NCBI GenBank assembly: GCA_965263455.1 | Contig: CBDHHN010000003.1 | Location: forward strand, 62,001-126,000 | DNA: 64,000 nt | From: CADEDH01 sp965263455 | GTDB taxonomy: Bacteria > Actinomycetota > Acidimicrobiia > Acidimicrobiales > SZUA-35 | Reading direction: 5' to 3' | Notes under the pieces: model-generated | The model's input: only the letters and a program-made list of their open reading frames with translations | The model's database searches: none | Told to the model about the DNA's origin: nothing | In this document: positions 20,856-29,545 of the stretch, one piece after another | Position numbering within the stretch: position 1 is the stretch's first letter | How the letters are laid out: the number at the start of each line of letters is the position of its first letter | Translations under genes and position numbers: made by a program

Positions 20856-20878
20856 CGACGGCGTCACCAGCGCCGTCG
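20856..20878. terminator. Bidirectional hairpin between convergent genes
   Basis: CGACGGCG and CGCCGTCG form an 8-base-pair stem with a 7-base loop, located 3 bases after the metallopeptidase stop and 20 before the end of the convergent lyase gene. Confidence 0.55.
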
Positions 20879-20897
20879 ACCCCGGCCCGGACCCGGC

Positions 20898-21791
20898 TCA
20901 GGCCCGCTGGGCCAGGGCGTCGGCCAAGGCCAGGATGCGCCGAGCCTGGGTGAAGTGGGGCACGTCGACCATCTGGCCCTCGAAGCGGAACGCCATACGG
21001 CCCGCCGCCTGCTCCACCTCCAGCTGGTCGAGCAGAGCCCGGGCCCGGGCCACGTCCTCGTCCGAGGGGGTGAAGACCTCGTTGATGACGTCGATCTGGG
21101 CCGGGTGAATCGAGATCTTGCCCGTGAACCCGATCCAGGCCGCGTCGAGACAATCCTGCCGGAGCCCCTCGGGATCGGTCACGTCGGTGAAGACGGTGTC
21201 GAAGGGCTGCACCCCGGCCGCGGTCGAGGCCAACAGGCACATCGTCCGAGCCTGCTCGAACAACGGTAGATAGCGGCCATCGGGACCCCGGTTGCGGCGG
21301 GCTCCGACCGCGGCCGACAGGTCCTCGGCCCCCCAGCTGAGGGCGTCGACCCGCTCCACGCACGGGATCCCGGCGATGTTCAACATCCCCTGTGGGGTCT
21401 CGGTCCCCAACACCACCAGTTTCACCCCGCCCGGCTGGTGGCCGTGTTGGTCCTCGAGTTGGGTGATCATGCGATCGATGAGCCGGATCTCGTCCCCGCT
21501 GTTGACCTTCGGTAGCAGGTAGGAGTCGGGCGGATCGATCATCGTGGCCTCGAGATCGGCCCGGAACCAGGGCGAGTCGAGCGGGTTGATGCGGACCATC
21601 CGCTCCTTGGTCCCGAAGTCGACCCCGGCCAGCCACTCGCAGACGGTGGCGCGGGCCGAGTCCTTGTGCTCGGGGGTGACGGCGTCCTCCAGGTCGAGGA
21701 TGAGGGCATCGGCCGCCGTGGCCAGCGACTTGTGGAGCATCTTCTCGTTGGCCCCGGGCACGAAGTGCCCGCAGCGGCGGATGCGGGTCAT
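20898..21791 (-). CDS. HpcH/HpaI or CitE-like CoA-ester lyase
   Basis: A 297-residue TIM-barrel lyase of the citrate lyase beta/malyl-CoA lyase family, cleaving or forming C-C bonds in CoA esters such as malyl- or methylmalyl-CoA. Family signs: RRCGHFVPGANEKM at the N-terminus (CoA/phosphate loop), ALILDLEDAV with the metal-binding acidic residues, VRINPLDSPW with the catalytic Arg, PKVNSGDEI, and ETPQGMLN with the second metal-binding Glu. The ATG overlaps the stop of the upstream MaoC-type gene (ATGA), so the lyase and hydratase are co-translated and probably act on the same CoA ester. Confidence 0.9.
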   Translation of the reverse strand: MTRIRRCGHFVPGANEKMLHKSLATAADALILDLEDAVTPEHKDSARATVCEWLAGVDFGTKERMVRINPLDSPWFRADLEATMIDPPDSYLLPKVNSGDEIRLIDRMITQLEDQHGHQPGGVKLVVLGTETPQGMLNIAGIPCVERVDALSWGAEDLSAAVGARRNRGPDGRYLPLFEQARTMCLLASTAAGVQPFDTVFTDVTDPEGLRQDCLDAAWIGFTGKISIHPAQIDVINEVFTPSDEDVARARALLDQLEVEQAAGRMAFRFEGQMVDVPHFTQARRILALADALAQRA

Positions 21792-22282
21792 GCCCCGGCC
21801 CCGGTGGCGTCGGTGGAGCCGTCGTCGGTGAGCGACGATCGCTTGATCATCATGCCCTTGCGGACACAGGTGCACACCAGTTCACCCCGCTGGTTGTGGC
21901 CTTCGTGGAGGAAGGTCACGATGCCCCACTCCGGCCGGCTCTTCGACTCCCGCTTGTCCTGGATGACGGTCGAGGAGTAGATGGTGTCGCCGAGGAAGAC
22001 GGGGTTGGGGAAGCGGGTCTCGTCGAAGCCCAGGTTGCCGACCGTGGTCCCCAGGGTGGTGTCGCCCACCGACAACCCGACCACGGTGGCGAAGGTGAAG
22101 AACGAGTTGACCAGGATCTGCCCGAACGTCGACTGCCCGGCGAACTCGGCGTCGAGATGCAGGGGTTGGGGGTTCATCGACAGTGTGGTGAACAGCAGGT
22201 TGTCGGCCTCGGTCACCGTCCGGCCCGGACGATGCTCGTAGCGCTTCCCGATCTCGAAGTCCTCGTAGTACATGCCAGCCAT
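21788..22282 (-). CDS. MaoC-like (R)-hydratase
   Basis: A 164-residue hot-dog-fold hydratase: YYEDFEIGKRYEHRPGRTVTEADNLLF followed by MNPQPLHLDAEFA, which contains the catalytic Asp/Asn-His hydratase signature (N-x-Q-P-L-H-x-D). Members hydrate enoyl-CoA, mesaconyl-CoA or methylfumaryl-type substrates. Pairing with a CitE-like lyase is the arrangement known for mesaconate/methylmalyl-CoA metabolism, which makes a branched C4-C5 dicarboxyl-CoA substrate plausible. ATG at 22282, or 9 bases later. Confidence 0.88.
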   Translation of the reverse strand: MAGMYYEDFEIGKRYEHRPGRTVTEADNLLFTTLSMNPQPLHLDAEFAGQSTFGQILVNSFFTFATVVGLSVGDTTLGTTVGNLGFDETRFPNPVFLGDTIYSSTVIQDKRESKSRPEWGIVTFLHEGHNQRGELVCTCVRKGMMIKRSSLTDDGSTDATGAGA

Positions 22283-22350
22283 GGCGATCGGTTGTAGCAG
22301 AGGCGGAACCGTGAGGCCCGTTGGCCTCGACCCGGGGCGCCCGTCCCGCC

Positions 22351-23187
22351 TCAGCCGGTGAACCAGCCGCCGTCGGGGTGGATGAGCTCACCGGTGACGA
22401 AGCTGGCCTCGGACGAGGCCAGGAACAGGGCCACGTTGGCGATCTCGTCGGGCGTACCCTTCCGGCCCATCGGGGTCGAGCCGATGACCAGGTTGCGGTA
22501 GGCGTCGACCTCGTCCAGGACCGACGTCATGTTGGTCTCGATGAACCCGGGACCGATGGCGTTGACCCGGATGCCGAGGGGGGCCAGGGTGCGGGCCGCG
22601 TTCTTGGTCAACATCCACACCCCGGCCTTCGACACCGGATAGCTGGGCGAACCCCACAGCGGGTCACGGGCGGCGATGGAGGCGATGGTGACGATCGAGC
22701 CACCCTTGCCCTGGTCGAGCATCACCCGGGCCGTCGACTGCACGGCCAGCAGGGTGCCGGTCAGGTTCACGTCGAGGACCCGCCGCCAGTCGTCGAGGTC
22801 GAGCTCGGTCAGGGCTGCGGCCGGGTTGGCCTCGGTCGCTTCGGCCGCCATCCGGAGTCGCTTGAGCCCGCCCTCCCGGTCGCCCGATCGGTAGTCGCCG
22901 TTGGAGATGCCGGCCGCGGTCACGACCACGTCGATGGTCCCGAATCGCTCGACGGTGGCGGCGGCCATGGCCTCGTTGGCCTCGGGATCGGCCGCCTCCA
23001 ACTCGACGAACACCGCTTCGGCGCCCGAAGCGGTCAGAGCCTCCACGGCGGCCCGACCCGGTTCGGGCAACAGGTCGGCCACCACCACCTTGGCCCCCTC
23101 GGCGCAGAACCGTTCGGCGCAGGCCCGGCCGATCCCGTTCGATCCACCGGTGATCACGGCCACCTTGTCGTGCAGTCGTCCAGTCAT
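22351..23187 (-). CDS. SDR family NAD(P)-dependent oxidoreductase
   Basis: Classical short-chain dehydrogenase of 278 residues. Cofactor motif TGGSNGIG at about residues 13-20, an acidic residue at the end of strand 2 (VVADLL) favouring NAD, and the active-site Tyr-Lys in SPSYPVSKAG. The usual NAG after strand 4 is replaced by TAAGIS. An insertion of about 30 residues after that strand (NGDYRSGDREGGLKRLRM) is unusual and may form part of the substrate pocket. The C-terminus (GELIHPDGGWFTG) is typical. The ATG at 23187 has a TAGGTT box 7 bases upstream. Confidence 0.9.
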   Translation of the reverse strand: MTGRLHDKVAVITGGSNGIGRACAERFCAEGAKVVVADLLPEPGRAAVEALTASGAEAVFVELEAADPEANEAMAAATVERFGTIDVVVTAAGISNGDYRSGDREGGLKRLRMAAEATEANPAAALTELDLDDWRRVLDVNLTGTLLAVQSTARVMLDQGKGGSIVTIASIAARDPLWGSPSYPVSKAGVWMLTKNAARTLAPLGIRVNAIGPGFIETNMTSVLDEVDAYRNLVIGSTPMGRKGTPDEIANVALFLASSEASFVTGELIHPDGGWFTG

Positions 23188-23200
23188 GGGGGCGAACCTA
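23188..23200 (-). promoter_or_regulatory. Leaderless -10 box of the SDR gene
   Basis: TAGGTT at 23200-23195 with a 7-base gap to the ATG at 23187. Confidence 0.5.
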
Positions 23201-23287
23201 GCCGGTCGCCGTGCCGGCCACGGAAGTTGACCCCCGGGCCCGTCGGTGGCCAGGCTGGCAGCCCGGGGGACGACGAGGGGAGGCCCA

Positions 23288-24397
23288 ATGTCCACGGCAC
23301 TGGTCATCGGGGGAACCGGACCCACAGGGCCCTTCGTGGTCAACGGCCTGGTCGCCCGGGGTTACGAGGTCACCATCCTCCACACCGGGCGCCACGAGAG
23401 CGACGAGCTCCCGCCCGAACTCGTCCACCTGCACACCGACCCGTTCGACGGCGAGGCCACCGCCGCCACCCTGGGCTCGGCCACCTGGGACCTGGCCGTC
23501 GTCATGTACGGGCGGCTCCGGGTCCTGGCCCCACTGCTGGCCGACCGGGTGGAGCGTCTGGTCACCATCGGCGGCGTGGGGGCGGTCAAGGGCTGGGTCG
23601 ATCCCGACGACCTGTTCCCGACATCGATGACGGTCCCGGCCCCGGTCGACGCCCCGCTGGCGGCCGCCGACGAGCCGATCGGCAAGATCCGTCGCATCGT
23701 CGAGACCGAGCAGGTGGTCCACGCCGCCCACCCCGGAGCCATCCACCTCCGCTACCCGATGCTGTACGGGCCGCGGCAGCTCATCCCCCGGGAGTGGCCG
23801 TTCGTCCGCCGGGCCCTGGACCGCCGCCGCCCCCTGGTACTGGCCGACGGCGGCCTGACCCTCAAGTCGGCCTCCTACGTGGAGAACGCGGCCCATGCCG
23901 TGCTGTGTGCCGTCGACCGGTACGAGGACGGATCGGGCCGGATCTTCAACGTGACCGATACCCGGGCCCTGTGCCTGCGCCAGATCGCCGAGGTGGTGGC
24001 CGACGAACTCGACCATCGGTTCGAGTTCGTCAGCCTCCCGGCCGAACTGGCCGTCCCGGCCCGACCCACCGTGATGCACTGGTCGACCGGGCATCGGGTG
24101 GTCAACTCGAACCCGCTCCGGGCGGACCTGGGCTACACCGACGTGGTCGAGCCCGAGGAGGGCCTGCGGCGGACCGTCCGCTGGCTGGTGGCCAACCGCC
24201 CCGACCACCGGGTCGAGACCCTGCTCCAGGACCCCTTCGACTACGACGCCGAGGACGAGCTGATCGCCCGCTGGCGCACACTCGTCGACCGGTTCGAGCC
24301 GCCGCCGTTCTCCAGCCCACCCGGCTACGGCGGCGCCTACTACGGCCGGAGTCCCAACCCGGCCACCGGCACCAGCCGCGTCGAACCGCCGTCCTAG
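23288..24397 (+). CDS. NAD-dependent epimerase/dehydratase-like protein
   Basis: Extended-SDR-type protein of 369 residues. The nucleotide-binding loop VIGGTGPTGPFV is at residues 6-17, and a strand-helix pattern with HLHTDPFDGEAT and RLVTIGGVGAVKG follows. The Tyr-x3-Lys catalytic pair is not evident in the usual place (GKIRRIVETEQ occupies it), so it may bind a nucleotide cofactor without being a standard epimerase. The C-terminal region (FEFVSLPAELAVPARP, NSNPLRADLGYTD) resembles isoflavone-reductase or RNA-binding epimerase-like relatives. GGGGAGG lies 6 bases before the ATG at 23288. Confidence 0.82.
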   Translation: MSTALVIGGTGPTGPFVVNGLVARGYEVTILHTGRHESDELPPELVHLHTDPFDGEATAATLGSATWDLAVVMYGRLRVLAPLLADRVERLVTIGGVGAVKGWVDPDDLFPTSMTVPAPVDAPLAAADEPIGKIRRIVETEQVVHAAHPGAIHLRYPMLYGPRQLIPREWPFVRRALDRRRPLVLADGGLTLKSASYVENAAHAVLCAVDRYEDGSGRIFNVTDTRALCLRQIAEVVADELDHRFEFVSLPAELAVPARPTVMHWSTGHRVVNSNPLRADLGYTDVVEPEEGLRRTVRWLVANRPDHRVETLLQDPFDYDAEDELIARWRTLVDRFEPPPFSSPPGYGGAYYGRSPNPATGTSRVEPPS

Positions 24398-24401
24398 GGG
24401 G

Positions 24402-25871
24402 TCAGCGCTCAGGCCACAACGCGGTCTCCGGATGGAACTGGGACCAGGCGAACCAGAAGGCCTGATGGCCGCCCAGGTCGGTTCCGTCGCCGTCGACGGC
24501 CCGGACCCCGCCCCCGTCGAGGATCAGGTTGATCCCACCGACCGACACCGTCTCTCCCCGCTCCAGGGCCTCGACGGCGCTGGTCACGTGGAAGGCGATG
24601 GGCTCGCCATCGGCGGTGAAGAGCCCGAGCACGTCCTCCTGGACCGGGAGCCGGGGATCGACCGCCCCGATGGGGAAGATGGGTCCGTCGGCGTCACGGG
24701 TGTTGCGGAGGTCGCTCTCGGGCCGGCCCAACGCCTCCTCGATGTGGAGGACGGTGGTGTCGGGGTGCTCGGCCTTCCACTGTCCCCAGGTGGTGGTGAC
24801 CACGCTGTTCTGGGGGAGGACGACCCCGGCCTCCCACAGCGGGCCGCTGACGGCGGCCCCGAGGAACGTGTCGAACACCGACTCGGTCCGCACGTCGTAC
24901 ATCACCTTGTTGGAGCGGGACAGCAGGCCCGAGGTGCGCAGCACGGGTCGTTCGAAGCCCTCGACCTCGTCGGTGAAGAACACCTGGGCCGCCCCGCACA
25001 GGGTGCAGTAGGGCATGGCGAAGTCGCGGCCGCCCAGTGTGTCGTTCACCATCTCCCGCACCTCCATGATGGAGCGGGGGTAGGCCCGGGCCTCGCCGTC
25101 GATCTCGACCCCGAACACGATGGTGTCGTCCTCCAACCATGCGTCACCGCCGGCCACGTCCGTGGTCCGGGGGTTGTCGGCGGCCGGGATGCAGTTGCAG
25201 GGAACGTCGGTCTCGTCATAGGGCCGGTCGTCGATCAGCACCCCACCCCATGACACCAACCGCCAGTCGACGTCGCTCTCGGCGGCGAAGAGCGGGTCCC
25301 ATCGGGGTTCGACGACGAGATAGACGTTCCGCTTGTAGGTGAGGTAGTCCGGCGGCGGTGGCACGTCCCAGGCCAGGAGGTGGTCCACGGCGTCGCCCCA
25401 GCCGGCGAACGGGTCCAGGCCGACCCCGGTCAGCTCGGTGTAGGCCCCACCGACGATGGCGGCCAGGTCGGGGCTGCGGGTGATGCGGAGCAGGTCGGTC
25501 AACCACCAGGCGACCCGGGGATCGCCCGAGGCGCCGAGGGTCCGGATGGCCTCGAAGGCCTCGGGCCCGAACTCGCCGGCCCTCAGGCTGTCGCCGAGCG
25601 CCGCTTCGACGGCGGCCCGGGTGTCGGGGGCGAGGTCACCGGTCGGAACCTCGGGGGCGGGGCCGAAGTCGCGGACCGACCCGGTCGGGAGCTCCGAGCC
25701 GGTGCCGGCACCCGGCTCTCCGTCGGCGCCGGTCTCGTCCTCCGAGCCGGTGGCGGCCGCCGGGTCGTCGGGGGCGGCCGAGGCCCCGTCGGAGGTCGAG
25801 GCCGAATCGGAACAGGCGGCGGCCAGGAGGCTCACCGCGAGAACAACAGGGATCACACGCCAACGCAGCAC
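24402..25871 (-). CDS. DUF3179-domain lipoprotein
   Basis: A 489-residue surface lipoprotein: signal core VIPVVLAVSLLAAACS with the lipidated Cys at about residue 20, then a Ser/Ala/Asp/Glu-rich spacer to about residue 75. The folded part matches the DUF3179 family (VFGVEIDGEARAYPRSIMEVREMVNDTLGG, then MPYCTLCGAAQVF with a C-x2-C pair, SGLLSRSNKVMYD, TVLHIE). The function of DUF3179 is not established. The C-x2-C and an extra PCNC motif near residue 225 suggest metal binding or redox activity outside the cell. It converges on the epimerase-like gene with a gap of 4 bases. Confidence 0.88.
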   Translation of the reverse strand: MLRWRVIPVVLAVSLLAAACSDSASTSDGASAAPDDPAAATGSEDETGADGEPGAGTGSELPTGSVRDFGPAPEVPTGDLAPDTRAAVEAALGDSLRAGEFGPEAFEAIRTLGASGDPRVAWWLTDLLRITRSPDLAAIVGGAYTELTGVGLDPFAGWGDAVDHLLAWDVPPPPDYLTYKRNVYLVVEPRWDPLFAAESDVDWRLVSWGGVLIDDRPYDETDVPCNCIPAADNPRTTDVAGGDAWLEDDTIVFGVEIDGEARAYPRSIMEVREMVNDTLGGRDFAMPYCTLCGAAQVFFTDEVEGFERPVLRTSGLLSRSNKVMYDVRTESVFDTFLGAAVSGPLWEAGVVLPQNSVVTTTWGQWKAEHPDTTVLHIEEALGRPESDLRNTRDADGPIFPIGAVDPRLPVQEDVLGLFTADGEPIAFHVTSAVEALERGETVSVGGINLILDGGGVRAVDGDGTDLGGHQAFWFAWSQFHPETALWPER

Positions 25872-25983
25872 CGCCCCAGTCCAGCAGACGGCCCGTCCAC
25901 TCCGGCGGCGGCGGCCCCGAGTTCACCGGTTGTTCCCCGGTTGAGCGGCCCGCGAGCCGAGGCCGGCGTCGTCTCGGGCAGGG

Positions 25984-26571
25984 TCAGACGCCGTCGGTTG
26001 CGGTGGCGGTGGCGGCCAGCATGGGTCGGTCGGGGAGCTCGCGGTCGAGGTCGGCCAACAGGGTCGGGAGCTCGGGCCACCAGCGACCGGCCCCGAGCCG
26101 GCCCACGGCGGCCGCCACCGCCGGACCGTCGGCCGCCACCGGTACCACCCGATGGGGGGCCGCCCGATGGAGCACGCCCAGATACCAGTGGGTCGAGGCC
26201 TCGTCGAGGCCCTCGGGATCGAGGACCAGGTAGTAGTCGGGCAGCCCGACGGCGTCGGCTCGCCACCGGGCCACCACCTCGGCCACCGCCACCTCGAGCC
26301 GGCCCCGGTCCTCGGCCCCGGTCGCGCCGTCGAACCGGTCGATCCAGGCCCGACCCACCTTCCGGAGCGGGTCGGCGTCGTGCAGCGTGAACCGGGCATT
26401 GGATCGGACCGTGCGCCCCCACACCCGCTGGGCCCGGTCCAGGGGGTCGGACCGCTCCTCGTCGGGTTCGTGATCGATGACCGAGACGTTGGCCGCCCCG
26501 GCGAACCACCGGAGGCAGGCCGCCGCCTCGTCACCGACCACGGTCAGGACGGTGGTCGACAGGCGCCGCAT
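25984..26571 (-). CDS. Hypothetical protein
   Basis: I do not recognise this 195-residue soluble protein. It is rich in Ala, Trp and acidic residues (CLRWFAG, AQRVWGRTV, VGRAWIDRFDG, GLPDYYLVLDPEGLDEASTHWYLGVLHRAAPHRVVPV). The middle segment with DPEGLDEASTHWYLGVL looks like the most conserved part. There is no signal peptide, membrane segment or known catalytic motif. It is a single gene with a TAGATT box 6 bases before the ATG, divergent from the MFS unit. Codon use is like its neighbours. Confidence 0.7.
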   Translation of the reverse strand: MRRLSTTVLTVVGDEAAACLRWFAGAANVSVIDHEPDEERSDPLDRAQRVWGRTVRSNARFTLHDADPLRKVGRAWIDRFDGATGAEDRGRLEVAVAEVVARWRADAVGLPDYYLVLDPEGLDEASTHWYLGVLHRAAPHRVVPVAADGPAVAAAVGRLGAGRWWPELPTLLADLDRELPDRPMLAATATATDGV

Positions 26572-26583
26572 GGCCCCAATCTA
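26572..26583 (-). promoter_or_regulatory. Leaderless -10 box of the hypothetical gene
   Basis: TAGATT at 26583-26578 with a 6-base gap to the ATG at 26571. Confidence 0.55.
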
Positions 26584-26621
26584 GAACCCGGCGCCCGATC
26601 GACGGCGGCCCGGCCAACCTC

Positions 26622-26714
26622 TAGGGTCGCCACGATGGCACGGGCAGGGACGGGCAGGGAATGACCCCGGTCACACCACGGGTTCGTGGGCCATGGACGC
26701 CGTGGACGTCATGA
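26622..26714 (+). promoter_or_regulatory. TAGGGT promoter followed by two ATGA-chained mini-ORFs
   Basis: TAGGGT at 26622-26627 sits 7 bases before an ATG at 26635 that opens a 9-codon ORF (MARAGTGRE). Its TGA overlaps the ATG at 26661 of a 17-codon ORF (MTPVTPRVRGPWTPWTS). The TGA of that ORF (26712-26714) overlaps the ATG of the MFS gene at 26711. A 10-base tandem duplication (cgggcaggga twice, 26641-26660) lies in the first ORF. The chain could set translation of the transporter by coupling, or act as an attenuator. It may also be chance in GC-rich DNA. Confidence 0.35.
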
Positions 26715-27970
26715 CCGACGCCGAACGGGATCAGCGGCGACAGCTCGTGATCCTGGCCGTGGCCCTCGTCCTGTCCATGTCGACCTGGTTCTCGACCGCG
26801 GCCGTGCTCGGCCAACTCCGGGAGGCGTGGGACCTGTCGCCGTCGGCCGGCGCCTGGCTGACGATCATGGTCCAGATCGGGTTCGTGGCCGGCGCCGCCG
26901 TCTCCTCGGTGACGAACCTGGCCGACCGGATCCCGCCCCGACGCCTGCTGCTGATCGGCACCCTCGGTGCCGCCACGGCCAACGCCGCCGTGGTCGTGGC
27001 CGACGGTCTGACCCTGGCCATCCCGGCCCGGTTCGTCACCGGCGCCTTCCTGGCCGCCGTCTATCCGCCGTCGCTCAAGGCCATGTCGAGCTGGTACCGC
27101 AAGGGTCGAGGCTTCGCCCTCGGCGTCATGATCGGGGCGCTCACCGTCGGGTCGGCCCTGCCCCACCTGATCAACGCGCTCGGCGGCCTCGACTGGCGGG
27201 TCACTCTCCTGGTGGCGTCGATGCTGACCGTGGGGGGCGGTCTCATCGCCGACCGGTTGGGGGCAGACGGCCCCTACGCCACCGCCTCGGCCCCCTTCGA
27301 CCCCCGCCAGATCCGGGCCATCGTGGGCGACCGGCGCTTCCGCCTGGCCAGCGCCGGATACTTCGGCCACATGTGGGAGCTGTACGCCATGTGGGCCTGG
27401 ATCGCCGCCTTCTACACCGACGCCTTCGGCTCCAGCCGCCAGGCGGGGCTGGCCGCGTTCGCCGTCATCGCCGTGGGCGCCGCCGGCTCGGTCCACGCCG
27501 GCATCATCTCCGATCGGGTGGGTCGGCCCGAGGCCGCGGCGGTGGCCCTGCGCTGGTCGGCCTCGGTCGCCGTGGTCGCCGGGTTCCTGATCGAGGCCCC
27601 CCTCCCCATCGTGCTGGGGATCGGTCTGGTCTGGGGCTACTGGGTGGTCGCCGACTCGGCCCAGTTCTCCACCATCGTCACCGAGGTCACCGATCCCCGC
27701 TACGTGGGCACCGCCCTCACCATGCAGCTGGCCATCGGGTTCGTGCTCACCGTGTTCACCATCTTCCTGGTGCCGGTGGTCCGCGACGCCGCCGGCTGGG
27801 GATGGGCCTTCGCCCTGCTCGCTCCGGGGCCCCTCCTCGGGGCGTGGGCCATGCGTCGACTGCGGACCCTGGGTCTACGGGAGCCGACCGCCGGATCGGT
27901 GGCCGCCACGGCCGGTGCCGGGGACAGCGGGGAGACCGAACCGGCGGTGTTCGTCAGCCCCTTCTTCTGA
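26711..27970 (+). CDS. MFS transporter
   Basis: Twelve-helix major facilitator carrier of 419 residues. The first helix is LVILAVALVLSMSTWFSTAAV. After TM2 the loop motif is degenerate (NLADRIPPRRLL), and after TM8 there is DRVGRPEA. It resembles the nitrate/cyanate-type (CynX/NNP-like) branch more than drug exporters; the substrate is not certain. The ATG at 26711 (MTDAERD) is chosen because an upstream mini-ORF ends on it as ATGA; an in-frame ATG at 26693 would add six residues. The tail is Ala/Gly-rich. The gene is followed 76 bases later by a second MFS gene in the same direction. Confidence 0.85.
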   Translation: MTDAERDQRRQLVILAVALVLSMSTWFSTAAVLGQLREAWDLSPSAGAWLTIMVQIGFVAGAAVSSVTNLADRIPPRRLLLIGTLGAATANAAVVVADGLTLAIPARFVTGAFLAAVYPPSLKAMSSWYRKGRGFALGVMIGALTVGSALPHLINALGGLDWRVTLLVASMLTVGGGLIADRLGADGPYATASAPFDPRQIRAIVGDRRFRLASAGYFGHMWELYAMWAWIAAFYTDAFGSSRQAGLAAFAVIAVGAAGSVHAGIISDRVGRPEAAAVALRWSASVAVVAGFLIEAPLPIVLGIGLVWGYWVVADSAQFSTIVTEVTDPRYVGTALTMQLAIGFVLTVFTIFLVPVVRDAAGWGWAFALLAPGPLLGAWAMRRLRTLGLREPTAGSVAATAGAGDSGETEPAVFVSPFF

Positions 27971-28046
27971 GCTCCTCGTCGGTGTCCGCCCTGCATCGTC
28001 TACGGTGACGGCGGCCGTTGTCCCGTCCCCGACCCGAGGTCACACC

Positions 28047-29468
28047 GTGAGCGCCTCCCCGACCGCCGACCGGCACGAGGACCCTCCGGGCGACGGCGAC
28101 CGGACCGGCACCGACCCCGCCCCTGACCCCGCCACCGATCCCGACCGCTCAGGACCCGGCACGGCCCGGGCCGATCGGCGGGAGATCTTCGGCTGGCAGA
28201 TGTACGACTGGGCCTGGTCGGCGTTCTCCACCACCGTGGTCACCGCGCTGCTCGGCCCCTACCTGTTGGAGTTGGCCGAGACCACCGACGGGGTCGACGT
28301 CCTCGGCTTCCGCGTCGCCCCCGCCTCGTTCTTCCCCTTCGCCGTGAGCGCCTCGGCCATCCTCCAGGTCGTGTTCCTCCCTCTCGTAGGAGCCGTGGCC
28401 GATCACACCCCGCACAAGAAGCGCCTGATGATGGGCCTGGCCTACACCGGGAGCGTCCTGATCCTGGGCCTGGGTGTGGTCACGGCCGACACCGTGCTCC
28501 TGGGCGGGATCCTGTTCATCCTGGCCGCCGCCGCCTTCGGCGCCGCATCGGTCGTCTACAACTCGTTCCTGCCCGAGATCGCGGCCCCCGCCGACCGGGA
28601 CCGGGTCAGTTCCGTGGGCTACGCCTACGGCTATGTGGGGGGCGGTCTGTGGCTGGCCGTCAACTTCGCCCTCATCCTCGTGATGGACGACACCGGGCTG
28701 GCCGTCCGCCTCTCCCTGGCCGGAACCGGCGTGTGGTGCCTGGTCTTCTTCGCCCTGTTTCCCGGGCGCCTGCTGCGGGCCCGCCCGGCGGCCCGCACCA
28801 AGCCGGTCGGCGCCGGATGGCTGGGCTTCTCCGGCCGGTCCGTGATCGAGACCCTGCGCACCATGCGACGGGACAACCCCCAGGCCCTCCGGTTCCTGAT
28901 CGCCTACCTGCTCTTCACCGACGGCACGGGTACCGTCACCGCGGTGGCCTCGTCGTTCGCCGCCGACGAACTCGACGCCGAGGCCTCGACCCTGCTGGCT
29001 CTGGTCCTGCTCATCCAGTTCGTGGCCATCCCGGGCGCCCTGGCCTTCGGCCGGGCCGCCGGGCGGATCGGGGCCAAGCGAGCCCTGCTGGCCAATCTGG
29101 TGGTGTGGATGGCCCTCGTGGTCTACGCCTGGGGCTTCCTCGACACGATCACCGAGCTGTGGGTCCTGGGCATCGTGTTGGCCTTCGTGCTCGGCGGCTC
29201 ACTGGCGCTCAGTCGCTCCCTGTTCGCCCAGATGATCCCCCACAGCCGCGAGGCCGAGTACTTCGGCTTCTTCGAGATCGCAGCCCGGGGCACGTCGTGG
29301 TTGGGACCGGCCACCTTCGGTGTGGTGAACCAGCTCGTCGGCTCACAGCGCCAGGCCATCCTGTCGCTGATCGCCTTCTTCGCCCTCGGCATCATCGGGG
29401 TACTTCTGGTCGACGTCCGCCGAGCCATGACCGACGCAGGTCAGGACCCGGGCGGCCTCACCCTCTAG
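28047..29468 (+). CDS. UMF1/Atg22-like MFS transporter
   Basis: Membrane carrier of 473 residues in the UMF1 group of MFS proteins (relatives of yeast Atg22 vacuolar exporters). The signature begins after a disordered, Asp/Pro-rich leader of about 45 residues: WQMYDWAWSAFSTTVVTALLGPYLL. Later DHTPHKKRLM (motif A-like), VYNSFLPEIA and FFEIAARGTSWLGPATFG are typical. Substrates of bacterial members are not well defined. The GTG at 28047 has GAGGT at 28036-28040. A bidirectional terminator follows the gene. Confidence 0.88.
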   Translation: MSASPTADRHEDPPGDGDRTGTDPAPDPATDPDRSGPGTARADRREIFGWQMYDWAWSAFSTTVVTALLGPYLLELAETTDGVDVLGFRVAPASFFPFAVSASAILQVVFLPLVGAVADHTPHKKRLMMGLAYTGSVLILGLGVVTADTVLLGGILFILAAAAFGAASVVYNSFLPEIAAPADRDRVSSVGYAYGYVGGGLWLAVNFALILVMDDTGLAVRLSLAGTGVWCLVFFALFPGRLLRARPAARTKPVGAGWLGFSGRSVIETLRTMRRDNPQALRFLIAYLLFTDGTGTVTAVASSFAADELDAEASTLLALVLLIQFVAIPGALAFGRAAGRIGAKRALLANLVVWMALVVYAWGFLDTITELWVLGIVLAFVLGGSLALSRSLFAQMIPHSREAEYFGFFEIAARGTSWLGPATFGVVNQLVGSQRQAILSLIAFFALGIIGVLLVDVRRAMTDAGQDPGGLTL

Positions 29469-29490
29469 GTCCGTGGCCCTGGACGCGCCA

Positions 29491-29521
29491 CGGCCCGCAC
29501 CCGGGTACCGGATGCGGGCCG
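29491..29521. terminator. Strong bidirectional terminator between MFS and selenoprotein genes
   Basis: CGGCCCGCA (29491-29499) pairs perfectly with TGCGGGCCG (29513-29521). The loop can form a further CCGG-GTA-CCGG helix. It separates two convergent genes. Confidence 0.65.
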
Positions 29522-29545
29522 CAGGCCGTGCTCAGCGACGGTTGA

